Shown in pieces: positions 25,701 through 37,249 of a stretch of DNA of 64,000 bases (its first letter is position 1; every line of letters starts with the position of its first letter). This stretch comes from Ditylenchus dipsaci (Eukaryota; Nematoda; Chromadorea; Rhabditida; Anguinidae). The notes under the pieces were generated by a model. That model saw only the letters and a list, made by a program, of their open reading frames with translations. It was not told where the DNA came from and did not search any database. Position numbers and translations under genes: made by a program. The stretch is from contig SADC01000290.1 in assembly GCA_004194705.1 (NCBI GenBank), forward strand, positions 56,001 to 120,000, given 5' to 3'.

Positions 25701-28700
25701 AAAATGATACAATCGAAAAAGTCAGTTTTAATTAACTCTTTGTAAATTAAAGTCACACACATACAATTTGGATCTCCAATTGGGCCTGCTCAACTAAGAG
25801 ATCAGACAAAAATTGTTCCCACACTAAAACTAAAATATTTATATTATTTCCTGCTCAAATATACCCGAAGTTTAGCAAACCAGTGTCATTTATTAACTTT
25901 TTGAGCTATAAAAAATTAGTAACATAATTTTATTTTTTCTCATAAACTACAAAAGCTGGCTTGTTTAGCCTTATAGTCGTAGTGTAACTTATCTGAAACT
26001 TTGTCTTTAAATTTTTTAAAAACAACATAAAAAAGACAGTAGAGTCGATCCTTATGAATCCATATAAAAAAGGCTTTATAAATCGCGAGCGGCAATTGTT
26101 TTAGTATGGTGTTTTATAAAAAGTTTTAGCACCAATAATAAACTTCCACTGTTGACAAACGAAAAAAACTGTATGCCCAGGGTAGACTGTAATTTCAATA
26201 TTGTTGAGCAAAACTCAGATTTTAATATTCTTTTGAAAACTTTCTTTGCCATTTTTACCTCGGGATAAAATATAGTATTTTCATAGTCAATTTTTTTAAC
26301 AATATTTTCTTTATGAAAACATGTGAAAATTCTACACGCGAAAAAGTCTCAAGTTGAAGTTTTAACGCAAAAGAGCAGAACTTCCTAAATAACTATAAAG
26401 GAGTATTGAAAAGAAGAATAATTTTTTTCTTTATGCACTGTTAAATAAGAAATTAATTACATTAATAATTCTAAAAAGAAAAATTGTTGTCTTTAATGTC
26501 TATTGCTGGAGACTGGAGACTTAGATTCAGGACTGCAATTTAGGGAGGTTGTCATGGGGGCAATTACAGCTACCTGCCCCTTTCCCTTTTGGGCTGGTCG
26601 CAGACCTGCCACAATAAGCTTGACCGAAACCCAGCAAATCAACACCCCCGTTCCCCTCCTGAAAAACTTAATGTTGCGACCCTGCTTGGATTCAGAAGTT
26701 ACTATAGTCATATAAATGGCTAGTGAAATACTGAAGTTATAAATAGATGGATGTATTGGACAGGGCTCCGAATGAAAAATTTCAAAAAAAAGGACACTCG
26801 GGTAAAAAAAGGACATTTTGACTACTTTTGGAGTGAAAGGGTCATTTTATCCAGTGCTTGTTGCCATTTTGAAGCGAAAAAAAAAGATTTTGACTAAATT
26901 TTCAAAAATAAAAAAAGATTTGGGGTGCCAAAAAAGGACAAATCTTTTTAAAAAGGATGATTCGGAGCCCTGGTATTGGAGGATTAAAGTCGTTAACAAT
27001 ATGTAAAGGACAACAAGCTAAGCGCTATAAGCTCAAGGTTCACACAAAAATAAGTATGCGACTGTAGTTTGTCAGACTAATTGTCAAAATTTTTAACACG
27101 AACTGGTACCAGGTTAAATATAATACAGATATTTTCTTCACCAAACCATCTATAAGCACATAGCCAGACAAATTGAATAGATACTTATTCGAATTCTCAT
27201 AGTTCTTTCATGACTTTCTTTGTATAATATGCGTGTCGGCGTTAGGTCTATCTAGAGGGAGGCTGGCTCTGCAAGCCAACTCGACCCACGATCTTGGTGG
27301 TGGCATCAGTAGTACTGGGGCCAAGTTTTTCATCTTCAAAGATGCCGCCTTTTTGCATACCTATTGGACACTTTGAAAGAGAAGCCCATAGGTATAGGAG
27401 GGTGTTAAGGCCCCTTTTGACCCATACCTATGGGGCATCATAGGTCCAACACTGAGTCCACCCGTCATAGGCTTGTATTTTGAAAAAAGGGGCGGAGCTT
27501 AACACCCTCCTATACCTATGGGCTCTCTTTCAAGTGTCCAATAGGTATGGGGCAAAAAGGCGGCATCTTTTGAAGATGAAAAACTTGGCCCCAGTACTAC
27601 TGGCATCGGTATTTGTTTAGTATCACATTAAGCATCACCTCATTGAGTTAAAAGCCGATCCATCTAAAGACCTAAAATAAAGACAGGGCACCATATGCAG
27701 TTCTGTAACTGTAACACAGCACAGATGGAGTCGACAAGTCAGCATCAGCCAATCCTTCCGCGCCACTACTAAAATACCAAACTCTTTAGGATCTTCATGG
27801 CCAATTTTTTGCGTAATTATATCATTATTTTTGTTCAGCAAATGGTACAAACACTCGATATCTACTTTAGTACTTCTTGAGATAACTCCAGAATCCTTTT
27901 GAACATGCGTGGCTTCAGCTTGTAGCTTAGGCGATAAAAAAACATAAACGGGAGACCTTCGAATATCCTGATAACTATCTATGGAAATTTACTTGAATAA
28001 TTAATCTTTTAGACTGTAAGGGAAAATTTCTGGCGGAAGGAGCACCAAAATTTTTAAGGCTATCTTATTGTTATCCTTGTGGCTCTGGTCTCATGTATCT
28101 TCTCTTCTTGTGCCTTTTTTATCTTTTGTTAAGCAAACTACTAGGGTTGTACAATGGAATATTCCCGGAACATTGGGAATATTACCGGTTTCCCGGTATT
28201 TTCCCCTATATTGGGAATATTCCCGGAAATATTCCAATGTTCCCGGGAATATTCCCGAGTTTCTATATTTCCGGAATTCCTACAACTCTACAAACTACAC
28301 AATAAACTGTTATACAAAAAATCTCACACGAAAAATCACTTTCGCCACTTAAAACATTAGCTAAAATCTGTTCTCCCATCTAAAAATTTTCATATGAATC
28401 TTTTTAATAAATAACTTCAGTAGCTAAAAATAGGCTGTCAACACTCGCACAAAGTAGTGCTCGTTGAACTGCTAATATATCATTAATATTTCCACACCTT
28501 ACGCCAAATAAACAAATTTCCACTATTACTTGTGGAGCAATAACCGTAAGCTAGTTATTTAAAAATCAGCTTGTTAACTTAAAGGTCTTTTAATTGCTTC
28601 TTGCCTAATAATTTCTAATCCCCTCTTTTGACTAAGTTTGGCTTACTTGCAAAAATAATGTCTGTGTCTATGGGTACTATGAATAGGTATGGGATTATTA

Positions 28701-29772
28701 CTTATTTTTAAGCCGTAAGGCGCAGAGGCATAATAATAATCTAGTGGAAGTGATTATTACTATAATAAAGTAAAAATATAGCAAAGCATTTGCTAGTAGC
28801 TCGAGAAAAAAAGCCTTTTAGCTTTTTAAATTAATTTTTAATGTACTTTGAGACTTAGCCGGCTGGCTGCCAGACAGACAAGGTGAGACCTGTTAGGTCT
28901 GGCTAGCCAATTTACATTTTCGTTTCCTGCAGCCTTAAATTGGCTATCATCAAATAATAGTCGTATATCAATATATTCAACCGTAAATATTCAACATTGA
29001 AAAAGTTGGTTTCGAATGACCAAAAGTGAAATCAATATCCATCAAAATTCGATTAGAAAAATGTATTTTCATTATTTAACCATACACAATTGTTTTAAAA
29101 AATCATCAAAATCAATTTACTGGTTAGCTTATTGGTCTTCGTCAACTCTAGGGATGTAGTTAACTGAAGATCTATAGACATGTTAGTGCAAATCTTCACA
29201 CATTGGCGCAGAACATCCTATCTGATTCTAGGTTAAGGTCACGCATAAAAACGTTATCAACTGGTTACATCGACTTATTACATTATTGACTACAGTCACC
29301 CCTCGATTTAAAGACTCTCTATTTGAGGTTCTCTCGATTTCACGTCCCATTTTGCCGGTTCTTCGGACTGTCCTGTCCTTAATTCCCCTGACTAGTTTTA
29401 CGTAAAACTAACGTAAAATTTCAACGGTCTTTGGCACACTCTGCACCCGAAAATTTGCCCAATTTAGGTATAGGAAAGGTCTTATAGTTAAAAACCATGC
29501 ACATTGAACTGAGTTAGCGAATCATTATTACAGCTAGTCGATGTAGCGAAAAAAAAATTGACGAAAACAAATTAAGTAGCGAAAAAAAATTAAAAATTGA
29601 CAGAGTTTTTAGGACAACTTAATAGATTATTTATAAAACCCACCTCTATTACACCCTCTGCAGTTATTCCGGAAAGTCTGAGTCTTCGAATCAGCTCCAT
29701 TTGCTCAACTGAGTAAAGAAGATGGTTGGCTGAGGCTGGCTGTTGCCCTAGTTGAGAATTTCTACTGCTCAT
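13780..29772 (-). CDS. hmbx-1: HMBOX-type homeobox transcription factor (at least 10 exons)
   Basis: This is a homologue of HMBOX1, a DNA-binding nuclear protein with an HNF1-like N-terminal region and an atypical homeodomain. Exons, 5' to 3': 29772-29644, 20771-20341, 19330-19163, 19117-18906, 18852-18803, 18753-18684, 18062-17860, 17466-17415, 17362-17188 and 14348-13780. Exon 1 holds LYSVEQMELIRRLR and LSGITAEGVIE, like the HMBOX N-terminus. Exons 4-6 hold the POU-specific-like domain (INDMKQFITQFSLRQTT..., VSQPYISKLLNG). Exons 7-9 hold the homeodomain, from RRERYVFRPMLIKILEAY to VIANWFANKRKEMRR. The C-terminus NGANDNTRIKEEEE is also family-like. Frame corrections are needed twice in exon 2 (20640-20560), in exon 4 (near 18990), at the exon 7/8 join, and in exon 10. 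Intron 5 is only 49 nt; intron 1 is about 8.9 kb. The ATG at 29772 is the first in frame; an AG acceptor-like site at 29804-29809 suggests an upstream untranslated exon. Confidence 0.9.
14878..16017. repeat. 1.14-kb foldback with iterated TTTGCGGACG arms
   Basis: The outer ends read ATGGGTTGGCCTAAC and, mirrored, GTTTGGCCAACCCAT. Inside the left end TTTGCGGAC(C/G)AA is repeated at 14893-14960. Inside the right end the complement, TCGTCCGCAAA, is repeated more than ten times at 15838-15995. The inner arms (15048-15440 and 15445-15835) are long inverted copies that meet near 15443. The element sits in the last intron of the homeobox gene and has no coding capacity. Confidence 0.75.
16314..16475. 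repeat. degenerate GGTGGTAC(A/C)CAG tandem array
   Basis: Diverged 11-14 base units such as GTGGTACACAG, GGTATTGATA and GTGGCATTCAG follow one another in the same intron as the foldback at 14878. Their function is unknown. Confidence 0.5.
18437..18480. repeat. CAGTC-type terminal repeat, single end
   Basis: TACAGTCGATCCTCTATCAA matches the terminus of the pogo-like foldbacks in this window. No partner end was found nearby, so this looks like a truncated copy in homeobox intron 6. Confidence 0.35.
19872..20197. mobile_element. pogo-like MITE, 326 bp, TA-flanked
   Basis: It begins CAGTCAAACCTCGATTTATT and ends with the inverted copy AAATCGAGGTTTGACTG. TA sits on both sides (19870-19871 and 20198-20199). 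The subterminal text GGCACCCC...GTTCGTTCCCGCCTAGG is mirrored in the other arm. The ends resemble Tc1/mariner-pogo (Tigger-type) elements. It lies in intron 2 of the homeobox gene, has no coding frame, and is the cleanest copy of its family here. Confidence 0.8.
21911..22112. repeat. diverged relative of the hAT MITE at 26761
   Basis: It starts AGCAGGGTTGCAAACTC. It shares internal text with 26820-26960, including CATTTTATCCAGTGCTT, a TTTTGAC(G/T) stretch followed by AAAAATAAAAAA, and the purine-rich tail. No exact target duplication is obvious, so boundaries are approximate. Confidence 0.45.
23050..25252. repeat. 2.2-kb foldback with mirrored tRNA-like segments
   Basis: The arms 23050-23515 and 24655-25252 are inverted copies, for example GATCGCCAACTTCAAATTTG at 23191 and CAAAATTTGAAGTTGGCGAT near 25105. 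Each arm contains TTACAGGTTCGAATCC / GGATTCGAACCTGTAA next to GGTGGTAGCAGA, which resembles a tRNA T-arm and 3' half. The interior carries three copies of the CCAAGTGG..CCACTTGG palindrome and a small hairpin at 24775-24875. It shares modules with the foldback at 6717-8466. Confidence 0.75.
26761..26972. mobile_element. hAT MITE, 212 bp, with exact 8-bp target duplication
   Basis: GTATTGGA is repeated on both sides (26753-26760 and 26973-26980). The terminal inverted repeats are CAGGGCTCCGAAT and, mirrored, GATTCGGAGCCCTG. The interior is purine-rich and non-coding. The intact duplication suggests a fairly recent insertion. Confidence 0.88.
27298..27607. repeat. 310-bp imperfect palindrome
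   Basis: It begins GGTGGCATCAGTAGTACTGG and ends with the mirrored CCAGTACTACTGGCATC. The arms share the GCCCATAGGTATAGGAGGGT segment and its complement. It is non-coding and lies in homeobox intron 1. The transposon superfamily is unclear. Confidence 0.7.
28145..28262. repeat. array of GGGAATATTCCCG words
   Basis: About eight loosely spaced copies of a self-complementary word (GGGAATATTCCC with CCGG insertions) occupy this stretch. Apparent short frames across it are low-complexity. Confidence 0.65.
29293..29350. repeat. CAGTC-type terminal repeat, single end
   Basis: CAGTCACCCCTCGATTTAAA followed by CTCTCTATTTGAGG and CTCTCGATTTCACG shows the pogo-like end and its iterated subterminal word. 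It lies about 300 bp from homeobox exon 1. Confidence 0.45.
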
Positions 29773-31696
29773 TTGGCAGGCACTGTAGGCTACTCGGCCT
29801 GCAACAAAAGGAGATTATTTTTTTTGCAAAAAAATGAACAAATGATTGTTATTGTTGTTTTTGAATATAGATGGGTTTGTATATAGATAGATAATGGAAT
29901 TAAAGCACAATTAACAGAGAGACAAATAATACATCTTATCAATTCTTTGTGTTAGGCCGCTGAGGTGGTTATATTTTTATGGTTATAACTTGTTGAAAGG
30001 CATGTATTTTATTTTTGTTTTTCAAAATTATCGGGAAAATAAAATTTAACCGTGAAAAAAATTCACTATCAATAGTAAACTATCAATAATAAAAAACAAT
30101 GGCTGTTGCAATATCAATTGTCTAAATATACGGAAAAAAATTACATACAGGTATGTGTGCGCACCTCCGAGCCCCGAAATGGACACAGGAAGCTTGAAGG
30201 GTCAAAGAATTGCGCACAGACTTAGAGCTAGACTATAAGTCAGAAAATGCATCTTAAAAGACCATGCTCATGTTGTTCTTGTCTTACCCCGCCAATTCAA
30301 GAAATTTTCCTAACCATTGATCTTCTATTCGGATTTTTCAACTTGGTTTCTAACAAAACTACACCTAAAATTAAATTCTAAGTTTTTGTCTATAGATAGG
30401 GTTCTTTTAATTTTAGTGCTTAAACCCACTAAAAATTGACTCAAACATAATTTTGGGGCTATTAGGGTTGCGGGATACGTGAGCACAAAGACTCGCCAAC
30501 TGTAAAAAAGTTGACAGTGAATATATTGAATTGAAAATATTTGAGCAATGAAACATAAAAGACTATTCTTTTGCTTCATAGAGAGATATAGTCAACAAAA
30601 TATTTGCACTTTTAAGTTATATTGGTAAGTTGTGTAGTGCTTGCCTTAAAATGCTCATCTGGAGAAAAATATTTAATTTATTAGCTAAAAATATCATATT
30701 TTAGTGGCAGTTTTTGTGGATGTATATTAATTTTCACAAATTGAACTTAAAATAACCATCAACAAATATAATTTATGTTGTTTATCATATACCCATTCAA
30801 AGCCCATCAAACATTTTCGAGAATTTTATACATATCACAACATTTGAAAATACTTGCTTGCTTCAAAAAACGTATCTTGATGAAAAAAGCAAAGCTCAGA
30901 ATTCAAAAACTAGCAGAAAAACACCCCGAAATGTCTCAAATTAAAAAGGATGCCAAAATAATTTATATTACAAGAGTTGTATTATTTTTCCGAGCTCATC
31001 AAAATTCAAAATTTGAGCATTTATCGGTGCGTTAAAGACAGCCACATAATCGTGCAATCAAGTCTATGTAATTTATACACTATATATAATGAAAAAGAGA
31101 AAAATAGCATGATCAATACATTAAATCACGAACAGCTGTATGATTTGTTATATACTATTAGGTATTATTATATATTATGATAAAGTAAGTTACGATATTA
31201 TTCTAATAAAAGCACATACTCTTCTTTTTGTCGATCCCAGAAACTGCGATTCAAATATACACAATTAGAAGCAATAAAGTAAGTATATGTACAATCAACT
31301 ACCGTATTTATTCTAATTGCCGCCCCGAGGCAATTAAAAAATCTAAGACCGGTTCTAAAATAAATACGAATCTTATAAGTAAGAACATTTCGAGGCCTGA
31401 CTCTGCTGATCATAGACTGGCCTACAATTTACCATGCAATTTATATTAACTACAGTTAATATGATATATCAATACAATCAGCATATACATGTCCGACAGC
31501 GAACTAAATTTGTCACAAAAAAATATTTGCAAAAGAATCAAGCTGTAAATTTTATTTTACTACAAACACACAGTTAATCAGAACAATTTACTGAACTATA
31601 GACTTAAAGAGAGCTAATAGCTAAGCTACGAAAACAGAAAGCTAAAGTACTATCAGAAACAATAATCACGAAAAATTTATCGGAAAAATATTGTAG

Positions 31697-32086
31697 AGTG
31701 CAACCTTGTTTATCTGAAGTTTGCTTCAACCTATAGTCCGCCACTTTTTTGCCCAATTTCAGAAGTCATTTGACGAATATGATTCAGCGGTCTGTTCCAA
31801 AATATTACAAGGATTCTGATTTTTCCAGTAATTATTCTAAAATCCTTCAAATTTGTCAGAAAGACCCGTGAACCTTCAATAGCTGATTTTCAAAAAGAGT
31901 GCCGAATAAACCGACGGGACCTTTTGACAAAGTTTAAAAATTTAGAAAAACGACATGCAATTTCAGAATGTTTGCGACATTTTGGAACATACTGGCTAAT
32001 CACATTTGTCAAAAGGCTTCGAAAATTGGGATAAAACAGTTTGAACGAACGTTTGATGGCGCTGGATAAGCGAGGTTTGACTGTAA
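31697..32086. repeat. diverged pogo-like element
   Basis: The right end GATAAGCGAGGTTTGACTGT is a clear CAGTC-type terminus. The left end (CAACCTTGTTTATCTGAAGT) is a weaker inverted match. The interior is non-coding. Confidence 0.5.
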
Positions 32087-32093
32087 TCATACT

Positions 32094-32337
32094 TACCGTA
32101 AATACTCTAATAAACGGAGACCCTACAGTTAACGTTTTTCAAATTTGCGTTGCTTTTTTAACCCCAATATTGTTTATTTTTCGAAACGGACGACCACTCA
32201 TTTTGTAGAGATTGTGAAGCTCTGCAAAATGAGTGGTGGTCCGTTTTGAAAAATAACCAATATTGGGGTTAAAAAAGCAACGCTAATTTGAAAAACATTA
32301 ACTGTAGGGGTCTCCGTTTATTAGAGTATTTACGGTA
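32094..32337. mobile_element. 244-bp palindromic MITE with TACCGTAAATACTC ends
   Basis: The arms are almost perfect inverted copies from TACCGTAAATACTCTAATAA to its complement, meeting near 32216. It starts seven bases after the preceding pogo-like end. The ends resemble the element at 60832 (TACCGTATTCTC) and the solitary end at 31301 (TACCGTATTTATTCTAATTG). Confidence 0.75.
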
Positions 32338-33883
32338 TTGACATAACTAGCTGAAGTCTTATACAAAAGATTGAATCCAGCTAATAAAGTACACATTTCT
32401 GAATTTTCTGTACAATAAACTTTTAATAATTAAGACTTTAAGAAGCAACTATTACAAAAAGGTATTAAAAGTAGGCAATTATTAATAAACACTACATACA
32501 CCCTACTAAAGATTATTTGACTGCTACAAATTATGATTTCTAATACTAATTACAAATTAGACGCCTAAAAATTTCGCTGCTGCACTTAAAATAAATAAAA
32601 GAGGCAGCAGATAAGTGGGACAACAAGAAGCAACAGTAAGACAGATAGAATAGGCTCACTCTTGCACACACACACCAACAGTTTTCAAAGTAGTTTACAC
32701 TTACTTTCTCAAATAATATTAATAATTACACACACAGTGCAGCAAGGCCAGGGGCGGGGCCAGTAGCTGGCAATAAATGTGTGTAGGGGCTATATTTAGC
32801 CGGGGTGTGTATGGTGTACATAGCCTGGACAAAAGACAGGCTAGCAGAAAAGCCAGCTAAAATAGCTGGTTCTCTGCAACAGTTAGTTAGATTTGGTTAG
32901 AAAGACTCATGCAGACTACTAATGTCTGCTGGGAGTGTGCAAAAAATATCTTTTAAAACAAATGATGATGAGATCTTGCTTTATTATTACCAAGACAGAC
33001 TTTTATAGCAACAGGTCAATATAGCTAATGGTTGTTTAGAAACAAAAATATGCACCTTTTGTTTTTAAAAGCTTTCCTACACCATACAAAACAAATAATA
33101 CCTATATAACACAAAAAGTCATAAGAAGGCCAAATTTAGGCGAACAAAAACACAAATAGCTGCTTAAAAAAGAGCATCGAAAATTATAACAACCCGAACA
33201 AATAAACAATCACAAAACAATAACAATAAGAATTTGCAAAACAACGTATTCTGTGTTTCAAGCTTGCCCTTCGAATGTTTTTCTTATCTGCTTTTTCGGA
33301 AGTTACATACAGGTTGCGTCAAAAAAACTTGACCACTTTGAAACACTTTATGCATATTTAGGTATTTAAATGTATATAAGTTTTATTGTACTTGCATCGT
33401 AATCATTACGGCTCTAATGTGTACAAAGAGTCCCGCAAAAAATATGCCTCGGTCCCCTATTGTTTTTTTGTGATTTTATAGGCTTAGATTTAGGCAAGTT
33501 TTCTTTTTTTTCTTGAGTCTACAAGTTCATCTTGCTATGGACTTTCAAAGAAAAACTGATGCTTGAGTCCGTCAAAACATACGCTGGAATATACTTGCCT
33601 AAACCTAATCCTAAAACATCACAAAAAATTAACAACATGGGGACCAAGGCATACTTTTTTCAGGGGTCCCCGGTCCCCCTAATATAAAGCCATTATTTCC
33701 GTAACTTAAACATCACTCCGAGCAAGACTCGGGACCATACATTTAAAGACTCTTTTGGCCTAGCTCCAGTGACTAAAAGGGGGTAGAGCACTCTTATATA
33801 AGGTTGTTTACCTTGGTCCCAATGCAAAAAGTCAAAATTTTGGTCTTATCAATTTTTCAAAAATGTCTGTCTTAACTCTAAAA

Positions 33884-34344
33884 CAGGGTTCCCAAGTGGG
33901 CCAAAAAATCAGCATATATAATGGCTGGTTTATCAGCCGAAAATTTTTAAATTGCATTTTTATCATGTTTTTAAGCGGAATTTCGCCAAAGTTCTGCCCT
34001 TCGAGTTGCCAAGTACCTCAAATTAATGCTGAATCGAACTGTAATAACAGAATTCTTTGTTTATATATAATTTCTGAGTACAGACCATTTTAAAAAATCA
34101 CAGATTTGTCAAATTTTCGAAAATCTGTGATTTTTTAAAATGGTCTGTACTCAGAAATTATCAATAAACAAAGAATTCTGTTTTTACAGTTCGATTCAGC
34201 ATTAAATTTGAGGGACTTGGCAACCCGAAGGACAGAATTTTGGCAAAATTACGCTTAAAAACATGATAAAAATGCAATTTAAAAGTTTTTGGCAGATGAA
34301 TCAGCCATTATATATGCTGATTTTTTGGCCCACTTGGGAACCTG
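33884..34344. mobile_element. hAT-type palindromic MITE, 461 bp, with 8-bp target duplication
   Basis: CTCTAAAA occurs on both sides (33876-33883 and 34345-34352). The element runs from CAGGGTTCCCAAGTGGGCC to its inverted copy GGCCCACTTGGGAACCTG. The arms of about 225 bp are nearly identical and meet near 34108-34115. It cannot code for a protein. Confidence 0.85.
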
Positions 34345-34397
34345 CTCTAAAACATGGAGTCTAAAGAAGAGGGAAAAGCTACTTTTAAAAAAATGGC

Positions 34398-34450
34398 CTC
34401 AGCGGCGCAGTGCGTAAGCGTCTGTGATTTTTGGCCCCACCCTTAAAATT
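34398..34450 (+). repeat. tRNA-like 5' half (A box) fragment
   Basis: CGGCGCAGTGCGTAAGCGTC resembles a tRNA D-arm with an RNA polymerase III A box. The same text, as TGGCGCAGTGCGTAAGAGC, occurs at 42239 and again on the minus strand near 43425. Only a degenerate 3' half follows, so this is a SINE-like fragment rather than a tRNA gene. Confidence 0.5.
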
Positions 34451-34799
34451 GAAGTTGGGTTGTAAGACAAAGTTAGAGAAATACTTGTTACAGCCTATTC
34501 ATTGATTTAGCGTATTTTGTCACAACATTATTACAAACTATTGCTGCCTTTATGATAAAAAAAATTAATAGAAAAATGTCGCTATGCCAGAAAAAGCACA
34601 CTCAAGAAGACATGGTTATTGAATGGAAAAAACTCAATTAAGAAAGTATAATTAGTGGATCGGAAAAAGCAAATTTATAAAAAACTTATTTAGTGGACGG
34701 AGAAAAGCAAGTTTAAAAAAACGTAACTGAAGAGATGAAGATAAAAGTATATATCGAAATGCATAGTTAGCAAAATGAAAAACATAAATGAAAAACATG

Positions 34800-34917
34800 G
34801 GGACCGACCCCCAGGTGTCACTATATCCAGGTGTCACTATATCCTATATGTCGGCCAACCAAATCGGGCCCGGGGTGTCACTATATCAAGGGTGTCACTA
34901 TAAAGAGGTTCGACTGT
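34800..34917. repeat. right end of a CAGTC-type MITE with iterated TGTCACTATATC
   Basis: Four or five copies of GGTGTCACTATATC precede ATAAAGAGGTTCGACTGT, which on the minus strand is a CAGTCGAACCTCTTTATA terminus. It is a truncated family member with its own subterminal word. Confidence 0.6.
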
Positions 34918-35309
34918 GACAAAGCAGTATAATATGCAGTTTTTTTACTGCACACTATTATTACTATGATTATTTTTCAAAAATATACTTCTGCATGAGA
35001 ATATGCACCGAAAAGTATCCGGATTTCGGATTTCGAAATTTCACGGTAATTTTGAAGATGATTTATCAGTGTAATACAAGAATGTTTTTACACGATTTAA
35101 ATATACCAATATACTATTTTGTAGCCCTGAATGTCAGCTTTTAACTTGCACAGCGCAAATAAGTTAGCCGAGATACAGTCATTTTAATAAAATCTCCCGA
35201 TTCTTGTCACTACTAGCAGGCATTTACCAGTCAGATGGCGCAGAGTAAAAATTTCGAAACAGAGTAGAGATTTCGAAAAAAACCAGACTACCTTTAGTAC
35301 AGTTGGGGC

Positions 35310-35970
35310 CGGAGTACGGTATAAGAACTCTCCCAAAAATCGGTTTTAACCACTTTTTCGTGTGTTTTAGCATCAAACATGTTTTTTAAGTGGCGGAAAA
35401 CCGTTTCCTGAAAAAATTGTTTTTTTGAAAATTTTGACTTTTCGCCTTGGGGACCACGGTAAAACTATGGGCTTCAGGGTATTCTACCCTGTTTTTTCAC
35501 TGGAGCTGGGCAAAAAAGAGTCTCTAGATGCATTTATTATCAAGAGTATTTCTCGGAATCATGTCTAAGGTAAGAGAGTGCGCGCATCTCTAACTCTCAA
35601 GCCCCTGCGCCCCTTCGGAGGCGCAGGGGGCTTGGTTGCTTGGGGTTGAGATGCGCACACCCACATACCTTAGACACAAATCACTCGAAAGTGACTCTGG
35701 ATGCATAAAAATGTATGCAGAGTTTCTTTATGCGGTAGGCCCAGTTAACAAAACTATGTTCAAATTCCATCTTTTTGGGGTATCCAAGTACCCTCTCAGG
35801 TTGGATTGCCTTGGGGGACCAAGGCGAAAAGTCAAAATTTTCAAAAAATATTTTTTTCCGGAAATGGTTACCTGCCTCCTAAAAACATGTTTTCTGTACG
35901 TTAAAGATGCTGAAACACACGAAAAAGTGGTTAAAACCGGTTTTGGGAACAGTTTTTATACCGTACTTCA
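35310..35970. repeat. 660-bp palindrome with a GC-rich hairpin core
   Basis: The arms run from CCGGAGTACGGTATAAGAAC to the mirrored copy ending TTTTTATACCGTACTTCAGC. The core at 35603-35632 is a very GC-rich hairpin (CCCCTGCGCC paired with GGCGCAGGGG) around CTTCGG. Flanking it on both sides is the text (T/G)GCGC(G/A)CATCTC and ACCTTAGAC. A second member lies at 40832-41515. The longest reading frame here is palindrome shadow. Confidence 0.75.
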
Positions 35971-37249
35971 GCCACAGTTGGCATTTCCCAGTATTAAAGC
36001 GTAGCGAACTAATATTGCTTTTCCTCGATAGATAGTAATCCGTTTTTTAAATTTTCTTTTTTAACTATTAAAAAGCTATTTTTCGTGAAAAAAACTTTGA
36101 GGATAGACGGAACCACTTTATAAGCTAAGTGAACTTAAAGATTTCGACATCCAACTTCGCGTTACTTGACGTTGGATCACGTCAAATTTTTGATCAAGAA
36201 TTAAATCTACCACCATAAATGGTAATACAGTTAATGTTGACAGCAACCAAGCAGAATCGAACTTGATAAATTTTTTATAAGAAGTTATGGAAGTCCAAAC
36301 TAAGGTGGAACTATATTAGAAGAACTAAGTTTATGCTGACCAAATTTTCACAAACTTGTAAGTTTATTCCGTCGGAAAAAAAAGAAGTTTAAAACTTTTG
36401 CCGACAATATTTACTGGAATATAGATCTTTCCTAATAACTTAATGTATGGTCAACTCTATCTAATTAGTTATACCACACTCATTATACTTATTAAACTAT
36501 TTATATAGTTAACTATACATACAGTTAACTATTATCATAATTAACCATCCTCATATATGCTAAATTTATTTCTTCCAAATATACATCTTCTATATTAATA
36601 AACAGGCAAATAAAGGGCACTTGTACTCTTCTAACACTCCTTCCAGCATACTCCCAAGGGTGAGTTAGAGAAAAAACGAAGAGGTAAATAGGAGGGCAAA
36701 CACTCCTACTTATTATATCAACTATCCATTATACTCCAGCCAGCCAGTAAAAAACAGCAGCCATGAAGTGTGGAGAGAGACAGCAAAAGGTTTTTTCAAA
36801 AGTGTTGCACCTCCTCCTTCCAGCCAACAACCAAATCCAGCCGGCCATTTTAATAGTATAATAATGACATTGCAGGCAAGGGAAAGAGACAAAAATAACT
36901 ATATGTGTGTGTGTTTATATGTGTATGTTTGTTGAGGGGGGGGGTAAGGGGTAGCTTTTGCAGAAGCAGAGAGTTGTTGCTGTGTATATATACATAGTGA
37001 TTTTTGTTGCATAGTTTTATATTTCTCATTGACATGTAGTGTGTTAGGAGCAGAGGAGCATGCAAATGTGTGTATATACACAACAACAAACATTTGCAGC
37101 ACAAGAAAATATATACACACGGATTTTTGTGCTGACTGATGTTGTTTAATTGAGGAGTTGAAACTTGTCAACAAATAATTTGGAATTTTTGCAAAAAAGC
37201 AAAATTTTACAGGGTGGAAGAAAAGTTATTGCGATTTTTTTTAAAATTA

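Larger units (their letters stand above)
20772..29643. other. large first intron of the homeobox gene
   Basis: This intron of about 8.9 kb contrasts with the ~50 nt introns found elsewhere. It holds two hAT-type elements, a 2.2-kb foldback, a 310-bp palindrome, a GGGAATATTCCC array and a solitary CAGTC end at 29293. I find no convincing additional exon. Regulatory elements could be present but cannot be recognised from one sequence. Confidence 0.6.

Noticed and set aside
28145..28262. CRISPR-like repeat array
   Set aside because: Units are about 12 bases, irregularly spaced, self-complementary and without spacers; the genome is eukaryotic.
35636..36004. 122-codon plus-strand open frame
   Set aside because: It lies almost entirely inside one arm of the GC-core palindrome and its other arm, so it is repeat-derived.
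36899..37174. Minus-strand frames rich in H, T and Y
   Set aside because: They translate a TG/TA-rich stretch with a G-run. No splice sites or conserved motif were found.
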